From the IMG/VR virus record IMGVR_UViG_3300043788_000023, positions 105,609 to 169,608 of that record: a DNA stretch of 64,000 bases; one strand, given 5' to 3'. This stretch comes from a virus. The translations under genes were made by a program, and so were the position numbers. The notes beneath the pieces were generated by a model. It had not been told where the DNA came from. It saw nothing but the letters and a program-made list of their open reading frames with translations, and did no database searches. Below, one piece after another: positions 1-6,423 of the stretch. Position 1 is the first letter of the stretch, and each line of letters opens with the position of its first letter.

Positions 1-1028
1 ATACCCCGAGGCATCTTGTACACCACGTCGCTGACGACCATGATGTCGCCGTTGGCACGGAGGATCAGGTCGCCATTCTGGATGATCGGCGTGCGTGTCA
101 TGTAGCTGCGTGAGGTGCGTGTCGTCTTGATGCCGCCCTCGTCAAGGATGCGATTGAGAGCGGAGTCGGGCGGGACGAACAGAAAATCGTACGGTCCATG
201 ATAGCCCCCGACGAACCCTGTTTCAAAGCACACGGGGCACCCAGTCTTGGGTTGCTCGCTGCCGAAGATGCAGCCGCAATGCTCTCCACGCCACATGCGG
301 AAGAAGCATAGTGCTGGCTCCCCAGTCGTCTCAAACAGATATTGGTTGCGGCGCACCATCTCTTCAAATTCCCAACTGATGTTGTCCACTTCCTGCGTGT
401 TCTTGACGACGGTGCCAGGTGCGCCAGGTGGGTGAAGCTCGCCACGGTCGCCCACGGGCACGACGGTGTAGTAAGTGCGGTTGATGGCTGTGTAGATGTC
501 AACGAAGTTCGTGAGCTTATTGAAGATCGCCTGCCAAGTCTTCACGCCGTTGTAATCCGTCACGTTGACGTTCCCGGTGTTCGCCTGCGCGGTGTCGGAC
601 ACGGCTCCGCCCGGCTTCAGCGTGTTGTCAATCAGCATCGTCACCGTACGGTCAAAACTGTTCACGGATGTCGGTCGGCGAGTCACGCCATCGGTGATGA
701 TCATCACATCGTCCGGGCTGTTGGTCGCAGTGACACGCCCCGACTTCACGGTCGTGTACGGCGTTTCGGGCAGGCGGATAACCCATTGCCCGATCTCGCC
801 CTTCTCAATGAAGTCAGACGGCTGCACATCGTACGTCACCTGCGTCAGCACAGTCATGTCACGGTAGAAATGCCCAGTGTGCGGAGCCTGATTCAGCTTG
901 ACCCAGTTGGACGGATGATCGTAAGCACGGTAGATGTTGTAGCCCTTGGTTGAATCATGGCTATCCGCCCACCACAAATCGTGCGAGCCGACGAGACCGG
1001 AATCAATGAGTAGAAGGTTTGTGACCAA
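1..1028 (-). CDS. putative virion structural protein, 3' part cut by the window edge
   Basis: An open frame of 342 codons runs off the left edge without a stop. No ATG lies in frame near its 5' end; the best start is a TTG at 1028 preceded by a GGGG box, overlapping the stop region of the upstream gene. The protein begins with an Fn3-like stretch (WWADSHDSTKGYNIYRAYDH) and, around residue 215, carries a Cys cluster (CGC, then CPVC) that could bind zinc. It is followed by a segment resembling other tail or neck proteins. Position directly after another structural-looking gene suggests a virion role. The family is not recognised. Confidence 0.6.
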   Translation of the reverse strand, partial: MVTNLLLIDSGLVGSHDLWWADSHDSTKGYNIYRAYDHPSNWVKLNQAPHTGHFYRDMTVLTQVTYDVQPSDFIEKGEIGQWVIRLPETPYTTVKSGRVTATNSPDDVMIITDGVTRRPTSVNSFDRTVTMLIDNTLKPGGAVSDTAQANTGNVNVTDYNGVKTWQAIFNKLTNFVDIYTAINRTYYTVVPVGDRGELHPPGAPGTVVKNTQEVDNISWEFEEMVRRNQYLFETTGEPALCFFRMWRGEHCGCIFGSEQPKTGCPVCFETGFVGGYHGPYDFLFVPPDSALNRILDEGGIKTTRTSRSYMTRTPIIQNGDLILRANGDIMVVSDVVYKMPRG

Positions 1029-1032
1029 AGCT

Positions 1033-1989
1033 TTACCCCAAGAGCCAGCGTTGCTGGCGCAGACCTGCGCTGAACGGGCGGTTCGCAGTGAGAAGCGGTG
1101 CGACGGTGTTGAACTGCTGTTGGTAAGTCTGTGCGAGTGACTGGTACAGCGCTGACTTGTTGATGTCCAGCGACACGCCGTTCAGCGAGTAACTGAACTC
1201 GTCGGCCGCCCAACGTGCGGACTCACCAGACAGGCAGTACGACGCGGCACCCAAGGCAGCGATGTTGCCCCAGTCAAACGGAATGTTGTCCAGCGTGAAA
1301 TTGAAAAAGTTCATCGGGTTGTAGACGTTCAGCGTGGAGATCGCAATGCTGAGGTTCACAAGGATCGTGGTGTCCAGCCAGATGAAGCCAACACGGGTCG
1401 TGTAATTGGAAACCACCTTGCCGGGTGTCGGCGGGCGGAAGTGGTAGTTCCTGTCCGGGTTCGTGTCAGCGATAAGTTCACGCACCACACGGATAGCCTG
1501 CGCATACATCGCTGGCGTCGTTCTTGCGGAGGCGATGGAAAGCTGCTTGCCGATGATCATTGACGGGGCTTCAAACGCCGGGTCAGCCGGGTCAATGGAC
1601 TGGACGATGAAGTCCATGTGGACGTAGTTTGCCGGGCAGTTGGCGGCGTACTGCTGAAGCTGCCAGACGATCTTGTAGATGCCCTGTCCCCACACGGTCG
1701 GGATAGTGAACTTGGCGTAGTAGGTGCCGAGGCTGGCACGGATCGGAATCTGACCAGGCGGAATTACGAGCGTTGAGCCTTCCGGGGGAAGCGGGGGTCC
1801 GCCTTCCATGTTGAGCGGCTGGTGCAGGTCGTACTCGTACGCCACCGTGGGCTTGGTCGGCACCAAGTCCCGCAACTTGAACACACTGTAGCTGATGTTG
1901 ACTGGATCAACCAGATTTCCCTGCGCGTCGCGGACTAGGATCGCCAAGTCCTGCGTTCCGGTCTGTTGTCCTTTGGTTAAAACGATCAT
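1033..1989 (-). CDS. putative virion structural protein
   Basis: 318 aa, ATG start, TAA stop. No signal peptide or membrane segment. The N-terminal ~120 residues look like a beta-sandwich domain (alternating hydrophobic strands, a PPLPPEG loop near residue 70, then VWGQGIYKIVWQ). The C-terminal half is more helical and contains FFNFTLDNIPFDWGN and an RWAADEFSYSLNGVSLDINK segment. That last pattern is seen in phage tail or connector proteins that end in an alpha-helical membrane-free tail. The gene is the promoter-proximal member of a minus-strand structural run leaving the window at base 1. The family is not identified. Confidence 0.55.
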   Translation of the reverse strand: MIVLTKGQQTGTQDLAILVRDAQGNLVDPVNISYSVFKLRDLVPTKPTVAYEYDLHQPLNMEGGPPLPPEGSTLVIPPGQIPIRASLGTYYAKFTIPTVWGQGIYKIVWQLQQYAANCPANYVHMDFIVQSIDPADPAFEAPSMIIGKQLSIASARTTPAMYAQAIRVVRELIADTNPDRNYHFRPPTPGKVVSNYTTRVGFIWLDTTILVNLSIAISTLNVYNPMNFFNFTLDNIPFDWGNIAALGAASYCLSGESARWAADEFSYSLNGVSLDINKSALYQSLAQTYQQQFNTVAPLLTANRPFSAGLRQQRWLLG

Positions 1990-2030
1990 GGAAAGGTCTG
2001 CTCCTACCCTAGATTTGCGTATTTATTTGT

Positions 2031-2600
2031 ATGATCCTCATTGACTTGTACGGTGGACCGGGTGCTGGGAAAACGACCCTCTCGTTCTATCTCATGTATC
2101 GCCTCAAGATGGCTGGAATCCGGGCTGAACTGGTCGGCGAAGCCGCCCGTGAGCACCACATCTACGACTCCATGCCGGGCAACGTCGCACCACCGCTGCT
2201 TGACAACCAAGTCCTCTTGGCCGGACAGCAGTTTGAACGCATTCTGCGGTTGCAGCGTCATGACTTTGAAGTCGCCGTCAACGACTCGCCGCTGATCCAA
2301 GGCATGCTTTACTGCGAAGGGCAGGCGTACCACGATCACCTGAAGAAAACCATCCGGTCTTTGGAGCCGTATTTTGAAACCTACAAGGTCATGATCCATC
2401 CACGACCCGGCAGCTATGACCCGGAGAGCCGGGTGCAGCGCACAGAGAAAGAAGCACGGGCGCTGGATGCGACGGTCGTCAAATTGGCAAAGGGGAAGTT
2501 CTGGTCGGAAGTTGGCTGGGAAGACTGGGACACGCTGGGCGACGCTGTCGTCGCCTTGGCTCTGTTGAAGCGAAAGAAAAAGAAGACTAGCCGTAAGTGA
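2031..2600 (+). CDS. P-loop NTPase of the AAA_28 / nucleoside-kinase-like type
   Basis: 189 aa on the plus strand, against the local direction. Walker A is GGPGAGKT at residues 8-15, and a VNDSPL segment near residue 85 serves as a Walker B-like strand. The C terminus is a run of lysines. Phage AAA_28 proteins of this size act as small-molecule or nucleotide kinases. Because the DNA-modification genes lie just downstream (3610-5965), it could be the phosphotransfer partner of the 5-hmdU-kinase-like helical protein, but that is inference. No clear Shine-Dalgarno box precedes the ATG. Its 3' end converges on and overlaps the end of the adenylate kinase gene by 14 bases. Confidence 0.75.
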   Translation: MILIDLYGGPGAGKTTLSFYLMYRLKMAGIRAELVGEAAREHHIYDSMPGNVAPPLLDNQVLLAGQQFERILRLQRHDFEVAVNDSPLIQGMLYCEGQAYHDHLKKTIRSLEPYFETYKVMIHPRPGSYDPESRVQRTEKEARALDATVVKLAKGKFWSEVGWEDWDTLGDAVVALALLKRKKKKTSRK

Positions 2601-3153
2601 TCCTCTCTTTTGATTCCATCAGGTTCTTGATCCACTCAAAGATGTTGTTCACGCCTATCGTGCCGTCTACGCGGTAAAGTTGCGCCTCACGGTCGTAGTA
2701 GCCGATCAACGGGGCGGTGCGGGTTGCGTATTCTTCCATGCGTTCGCCAATAGTCCCCGCGTTGTCGTCGGGACGTCCCTCGTTACGAGCCGCAATGCGG
2801 CGGAGAACTTCCTCCTCCGGTACTTGGAGCAGGATCGCGAGGGGATGCCCGTAGTGAGCGTAGTACCATTCCGCTTGCGTGACAGTGCGGGGATAACCAT
2901 CAAGAATGTAGCCGTCTTCGCAGTCTTCTTGCCCCAAGCGGGAAGTGATCAGGTCCTCCATCAGGTTGTCCGGCACAAGCAGACCCTTGTCAAGAGTCTC
3001 CTTGACAGCCATACCGAGGATGCTTCGTCGCTGGACATTGAAGCGCAGTATTTCTCCGGTGGAGATGTGGGGAATTCCAAAGTAGGCGGACAGGAGCTTT
3101 CCCTGAGTGCCCTTGCCAGAACCAGGCGATCCGATCAGGACAACGGGCATCAT
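2587..3153 (-). CDS. adk: adenylate kinase (short-LID type)
   Basis: 188 aa. Catalyses ATP + AMP <-> 2 ADP and phosphorylates (d)AMP-type nucleotides. Walker A GSPGSGKGTQ is at residues 8-17, followed by HISTGEILR, the AMP-binding TG(D/E)xLR motif, and DGYPRTVTQAE, matching the DGFPR motif. The LID is short (around RNEGRPDDNAGT), as in the short adenylate kinase subfamily. The ATG at 3153 overlaps the upstream TGA as ATGA and has an AGGA box 8 bases before. A start at 3183 is possible in frame but lies deep in the preceding gene. This is one of the very few genes here ending in TAG. Confidence 0.9.
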   Translation of the reverse strand: MMPVVLIGSPGSGKGTQGKLLSAYFGIPHISTGEILRFNVQRRSILGMAVKETLDKGLLVPDNLMEDLITSRLGQEDCEDGYILDGYPRTVTQAEWYYAHYGHPLAILLQVPEEEVLRRIAARNEGRPDDNAGTIGERMEEYATRTAPLIGYYDREAQLYRVDGTIGVNNIFEWIKNLMESKERITYG

Positions 3154-3320
3154 GCGTTCCATCCTGCGAAGAACGCCTTCCAAGCGTTCTCGGTGTACGG
3201 CGAAACGTATTCACCGTTGGCGCACTGATCCAGCGAGTACCAGATAGGCTTGACGCCTTCCCTCGTCCAGAACTCAAACTCGGCGCGAGCCTTCTTTTCG
3301 TTCTTTTGTTCAGATGTCAT
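3150..3320 (-). CDS. small conserved phage protein
   Basis: 56 aa with many charged residues in the first third (SEQKNEKKARAEFE), then YVSPYTENAWKAFFAGWNA at the C terminus, a Trp-rich ending common in small phage proteins of unknown function. The ATG at 3320 overlaps the stop of the lipoprotein gene and its own TGA overlaps the adk start, so the three genes are translationally coupled. No catalytic motif is visible. Confidence 0.65.
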   Translation of the reverse strand: MTSEQKNEKKARAEFEFWTREGVKPIWYSLDQCANGEYVSPYTENAWKAFFAGWNA

Positions 3321-3613
3321 TTCGTCTCCGTGCCGCAAGTCGTGTCGCCCGGTGGTAAGAATGCAACACCGATGTCATGGATTCCCTTGACGACATGATC
3401 TTTGTGTTTCTCGTCAGTCCAATAAACATTGTACGTGTTGAAGGTGATCTGTTCAATGACCACCTCATTGTAGCAGGCGTGGGCGGTGCCGTTGCCCGGA
3501 TTCACGGTGATCAAAGCCGGAGTTGAGTAATGAGTGAGCGACCCGCCCGCAGGCGGTTTGGAACTGCCGCAGCCTACAAGAACCAGTAAGAAAACCAACA
3601 GTGTCTTTTTCAC
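3317..3613 (-). CDS. small lipoprotein
   Basis: 98 aa, GTG start overlapping the upstream stop as GTGA. The N terminus is a classical type II signal peptide: MKKTLLVFLLVLVGC with the lipobox LVGC at residues 12-15, followed by a short polar linker. The mature part is about 83 aa with two further Cys (in HACYN and TTCGTE) that may form a disulfide, and no known domain. Likely exported to the cell envelope, perhaps in superinfection exclusion or as a spanin-like component; neither is demonstrated. Confidence 0.7.
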   Translation of the reverse strand: MKKTLLVFLLVLVGCGSSKPPAGGSLTHYSTPALITVNPGNGTAHACYNEVVIEQITFNTYNVYWTDEKHKDHVVKGIHDIGVAFLPPGDTTCGTETK

Positions 3614-4440
3614 TTGTCCCCCGGATAGTTGCTGCGTGGTCTGCCTTCACCGAGGCGGACACGTTCGTACTTGTCAAACTCACAAAGGCAGTTCTGCAAA
3701 TCCTGCGCGTGCAGCGGAGGCATGCCCGCAGCCTGTATCATTGGAAGGATTGCGGCTCTCAGCCCGCAGAGGGTGACGAACCATTCGCCCTCTTTCCAGT
3801 TCTGATTGACGGGTCGCCCCATGACACGGTTCAAGCCACGCTTGCTGCCCGGTCCCTCAACGGCGAACTCCCACCAGTCCAGCGCGGTGTCCAGCATGCG
3901 TGTGTACTTGGTGTCGCACACGATCTGCCCCGCCATGAAGCTGCCGATGCCGTTGAACTCAGTCAGACGCTTCTGCAAATGGGCGCAGCTTCTCGTCTCG
4001 CCAATGTAATCCCGTCGTTCCCACAGCGGGGTAAGAATGTTGTCGGCGATGTGAGCAACCTTGGAGCCGCCCTTCCCGGCGTGGATCATGTATGCGCCCG
4101 TCCAAACCTTTTTGCCTGTGTCCGTCAAGCGCTGCATCACCGCCTTGAAGCCGTGACCCTGTCCCCACGGCACGGGGTAGCCTATCTCGGCGAGTGTGTC
4201 GGGCCAATTGACGTAGCGGGCGACTGCCATTGCGAACCACACATCGGGGTCGTTTGTGTTCGGATCACGCCAGTTTTCCTTGATCCATTGAGTGACGGTG
4301 TCGTCCTCGCGGTAGACGTTGCAGAAGCGGTAGTTCTGGAGGATGGGGTCTTGAGTCCAAGGCTTGGGCAAGCCCTGCTTGCGGTGCTGGAGCACGGCGT
4401 AGCGCTCGCTTACGAATCGGAAGAGGTCTTCGGTGCGCAC
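3610..4440 (-). CDS. 5-hmdU DNA kinase helical-domain / aGPT-PPlase-like protein
   Basis: 276 aa, GTG start directly after the preceding TAA. The N-terminal 60 residues match the helical domain of thymidine-hypermodification proteins: RFVSERYAVLQHRKQG, PWTQDPILQNYRFCNVYRED, then VTQWIKENWRDP. The remainder is an HhH-glycosylase-like helical fold (FNGIGSFMAGQIVCDTKYT at about 165-183). This family was predicted by comparative genomics as alpha-glutamyl/putrescinyl-thymine pyrophosphorylases and is associated with 5-hydroxymethyl-dU kinases of phages such as ViI and M6. It is probably involved in converting pyrimidines in phage DNA to bulky bases. No P-loop is present here; the P-loop protein at 2031 may supply it. 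Confidence 0.75.
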   Translation of the reverse strand: MRTEDLFRFVSERYAVLQHRKQGLPKPWTQDPILQNYRFCNVYREDDTVTQWIKENWRDPNTNDPDVWFAMAVARYVNWPDTLAEIGYPVPWGQGHGFKAVMQRLTDTGKKVWTGAYMIHAGKGGSKVAHIADNILTPLWERRDYIGETRSCAHLQKRLTEFNGIGSFMAGQIVCDTKYTRMLDTALDWWEFAVEGPGSKRGLNRVMGRPVNQNWKEGEWFVTLCGLRAAILPMIQAAGMPPLHAQDLQNCLCEFDKYERVRLGEGRPRSNYPGDK

Positions 4441-4671
4441 TTACTCATTATGCCCCGAGGGGGAAGCAATGTCAATCAGGGCGTTATCCTCAACGAAGTC
4501 GTAATGCTCGGCGCACAGCCAGATGCCGTCACGCTTGATTGAAGCCGGGGCGTCACAAAAGCCGTAAGGCGAGTCGTCCCCAGAGTTGTGGCAACGCCCG
4601 GCACCTGAAGCATTCAAAGCTTCGCAGGTTCCGACGCTGGCACCACCAGTGATGAACTGACAGCGGTTCAT
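4441..4671 (-). CDS. small zinc-binding-type protein (paralogue 1)
   Basis: 76 aa. Eight Cys/His positions are arranged as RCQF, TCEAL, RCHN, FCDAPASIKR and LCAEHYDFV, suggesting one or two zinc knuckles. The C-terminal block CDAPASIK-x-G-x-WLCAEHYD is nearly identical to that of the protein at 35232, and related to the neighbour at 4668 (CENPA... LCETH). The function is unknown; the family may bind nucleic acid or protein partners. Coupled to its neighbours by overlapping stop and start codons. Confidence 0.7.
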   Translation of the reverse strand: MNRCQFITGGASVGTCEALNASGAGRCHNSGDDSPYGFCDAPASIKRDGIWLCAEHYDFVEDNALIDIASPSGHNE

Positions 4672-4862
4672 GACGGGATTTTGTTCAGCACCAGCCAGTG
4701 GTCAGCTTCGCAGTCCTTGGCGAGGCGAATCAGCATGGAAGCGTGTGTCTCGCAAAGCTGCACAAGCTCGCCGTCGTGCTTCTTCAGGGTAGTAGTAGCG
4801 GGGTTCTCGCAGGTGAACTTCCTAGCATCATTGTCAGCGACGGTGAATTTGCAAGTAGCCAT
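4668..4862 (-). CDS. small zinc-binding-type protein (paralogue 2)
   Basis: 64 aa. Cys pattern: TCKFTVADN, FTCENPATTTLKK, QLCETHASML, plus a Cys at residue 52. It shares with the 4441 and 35232 proteins the order C, then C-x-x-PA, about 14-16 residues, then LC-x-x-H. ATG start; its TGA overlaps the ATG of the next gene. No membrane segment. Function unknown; a single zinc site of treble-clef or ribbon type is the simplest reading. Confidence 0.65.
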   Translation of the reverse strand: MATCKFTVADNDARKFTCENPATTTLKKHDGELVQLCETHASMLIRLAKDCEADHWLVLNKIPS

Positions 4863-4865
4863 GGA

Positions 4866-5171
4866 TTAGCCCACAGGGTATAGGTTGCCGATCATGTCCG
4901 AAATCTGCTTGTATTCCGGTATGTCGCCGTTCTGCCAAATCTTCAGTTCTTCATACGGGCGGGTCACACGGACATCAAATTCGGCGGCTACTTTCTGGAG
5001 GACTCCTGCCACGGCGTTGATCTCTTCGTAGTTCAGCCCCTTGGCAAGCAGAAACTTTGCGGCAAGCCGTGTGATCGCGTAATTGAGATCGCCCACAGTC
5101 TCAAGCTGTTCAGACAGGGACTCTACGCATGGGTCAATGGGTTTCCGGTCGGATGGTTGTATGTACGGCAT
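4866..5171 (-). CDS. DUF6899-like phage protein
   Basis: 101 aa. Starts with MPYIQPSDRKPID, the hallmark opening (MPYI-x-x-x-x-R-K-x-x-D) of a small helical phage family often encoded beside thymidylate and nucleotide-modification genes. It continues with GDLNYAITRLAAKFL and GLNYEEINAVAGVLQ, also typical. The ATG at 5171 overlaps the upstream stop as TAATG, which favours it over the in-frame upstream codon at 5189. Biochemical role unknown; gene neighbourhood points to nucleotide or base metabolism. Confidence 0.75.
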   Translation of the reverse strand: MPYIQPSDRKPIDPCVESLSEQLETVGDLNYAITRLAAKFLLAKGLNYEEINAVAGVLQKVAAEFDVRVTRPYEELKIWQNGDIPEYKQISDMIGNLYPVG

Positions 5172-5965
5172 TAGTTCACCTTTCTCCACGTCGCGCCTTC
5201 CATGACGTTGCTTTCGGTTTCGTAAACTGCCGATGGCTGGTAGGACTTTCGTAGTTCCTCGGGCAGTTCAAGCATCAGGGAATAGGCGATGATACTGTAG
5301 CCCAGTAGGTCACGAGCGCTGTCCTCACGCTTCTCAAAGTTTCCGGCACGATTGTCAGCCTTGAGTTGAGCGTACCGGGCGATCTTGTCCCACAGCCTGG
5401 GCAGGATACCTGGAAGGCCGTGCCTGCGGAAACTCTCGCCGTAATCCTGCGCCTTGGGGTGTAGGAATTCGCATGCAGCAGCGACACGTTCCCTGACAAG
5501 CTGTTCCGTGCTGTGGATGTCCTGAAGCTGGGCGTCGGTGAGTGCTTTTTCTTCCATCAGCACGAGCAGTGCCGATGTGTAAACCAAGAAGTGAAGGCCT
5601 TGCTCAACCATGTGGAGAAACATCGGAGACCACTTAGACGGCGGGGTGTTGCGGTTGTGCTCAATCAGGCTCTCAACCACAATGAAGCGGTAGAGCCACT
5701 GGAGCGCTATGTGCCCGAGGCTGCACGGCACGGCATCAAGCTCCGGCATGACGGTTTCTTTATCCAGTTGAGTGTCAATCCTGTCCCCGGCGATGTACCC
5801 TACGCCGTTCAGGTAGGAAAGCTGGTCAGCGGATTGAAGAAGCTCTCTAGCTTCCTTTGCGCTGATATGGGTGGGGAGGTTCTCAATCACTGGCTTCCAG
5901 CCGTCGCCGCGAACCATCAGGCTTCGGCGTACCTCTTGCCAGAAGGGGGTAGTTTCATCGCTCAT
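5171..5965 (-). CDS. nucleotide modification associated domain 1 (DUF1599) protein
   Basis: 264 aa. The C-terminal 75 residues match the NMAD1/DUF1599 pattern: KAQDYGESFRRHGL, GILPRLWDKIARYAQL, then EDSARDLLGYSIIAYSLML. This is an all-alpha domain found in phages next to base-modification genes, with acidic residues resembling MazG-like nucleotide hydrolases. The N-terminal 180 residues are helical and unassigned. Together with the gene at 3610 it supports a base-hypermodification module. An AGTATTAAGGGG box just upstream of the ATG may combine a promoter -10 and ribosome-binding site. Confidence 0.8.
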   Translation of the reverse strand: MSDETTPFWQEVRRSLMVRGDGWKPVIENLPTHISAKEARELLQSADQLSYLNGVGYIAGDRIDTQLDKETVMPELDAVPCSLGHIALQWLYRFIVVESLIEHNRNTPPSKWSPMFLHMVEQGLHFLVYTSALLVLMEEKALTDAQLQDIHSTEQLVRERVAAACEFLHPKAQDYGESFRRHGLPGILPRLWDKIARYAQLKADNRAGNFEKREDSARDLLGYSIIAYSLMLELPEELRKSYQPSAVYETESNVMEGATWRKVN

Positions 5966-5983
5966 ACCCCTTAATACTGCGAT

Positions 5984-6175
5984 TTAAGCTTCGTCTTCGT
6001 CGTCGCAGTTACATTGCACGACTGGGGAGGGGGCGGGATACTTTCCTGTCACCGACCGGACGAGCTTGATCACGAAGTCGCAAAGAATGCCTAAACCGAA
6101 CAGAATAAAGCACCCGGTGATGAAAGCGTGACCGGGGTACCTAGCTATCCAGTCTAGAATGTCGTTTAGATTCAT
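5984..6175 (-). CDS. small single-pass membrane protein
   Basis: 63 aa. One hydrophobic segment at residues 16-38 (AFITGCFILFGLGILCDFVI) followed by a basic stretch and an acidic C terminus CNCDDEDEA. This could be a holin-like or envelope-modifying protein, but nothing specific identifies it. Its ATG lies inside the end of the upstream small gene (35-base overlap). Confidence 0.6.
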   Translation of the reverse strand: MNLNDILDWIARYPGHAFITGCFILFGLGILCDFVIKLVRSVTGKYPAPSPVVQCNCDDEDEA

Positions 6176-6299
6176 CTATCCTCACAAAGAAGTCAATGGC
6201 ATCACGCAACGTGCCCTCTTCGTTCTCAAGCCGCCAGTACACGTCTTGCAGCCTGCTATGGTTTGCGGCTAGCCAATCCATCCTGTCGCTGTCGTCCAA
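6141..6299 (-). CDS. small soluble phage protein (52 aa)
   Basis: Starts at a TTG at 6299 with a good AAGGTGAG box three bases before. The product contains DRMDWLAANHSRLQDVYW and GTLRDAIDFFVRI, a composition seen in small conserved phage proteins with an N-terminal 'DRLDWLEAN' block. It overlaps both neighbours (out of frame) and ends in TAG; if TAG is partly suppressed it would extend a little further. No function is known. Confidence 0.5.
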   Translation of the reverse strand: MDDSDRMDWLAANHSRLQDVYWRLENEEGTLRDAIDFFVRIDESKRHSRLDS

Positions 6300-6423
6300 T
6301 TCTCACCTTCCCGAAGTACCTGATCTTGCCCTCTTTCGCCGCCTTGTTGATCTGGTGGCTAGCCCACAGGGTCATGACGATCCCCACGGAACCCAGGCTG
6401 ATGATGAAAATATCGTAGAGCAT
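6256..6423 (-). CDS. small membrane protein (55 aa)
   Basis: ATG at 6423 overlaps the TGA of the AAA+ ATPase gene as TGATG. The first 22 residues form a hydrophobic helix (MLYDIFIISLGSVGIVMTLW) followed by a basic tail rich in Lys and Arg. Ends in TAG. It continues the run of tiny membrane proteins (5984, 8287, 10778, 10957) dispersed between enzyme genes. Confidence 0.55.
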   Translation of the reverse strand: MLYDIFIISLGSVGIVMTLWASHQINKAAKEGKIRYFGKVRIGRQRQDGLASRKP

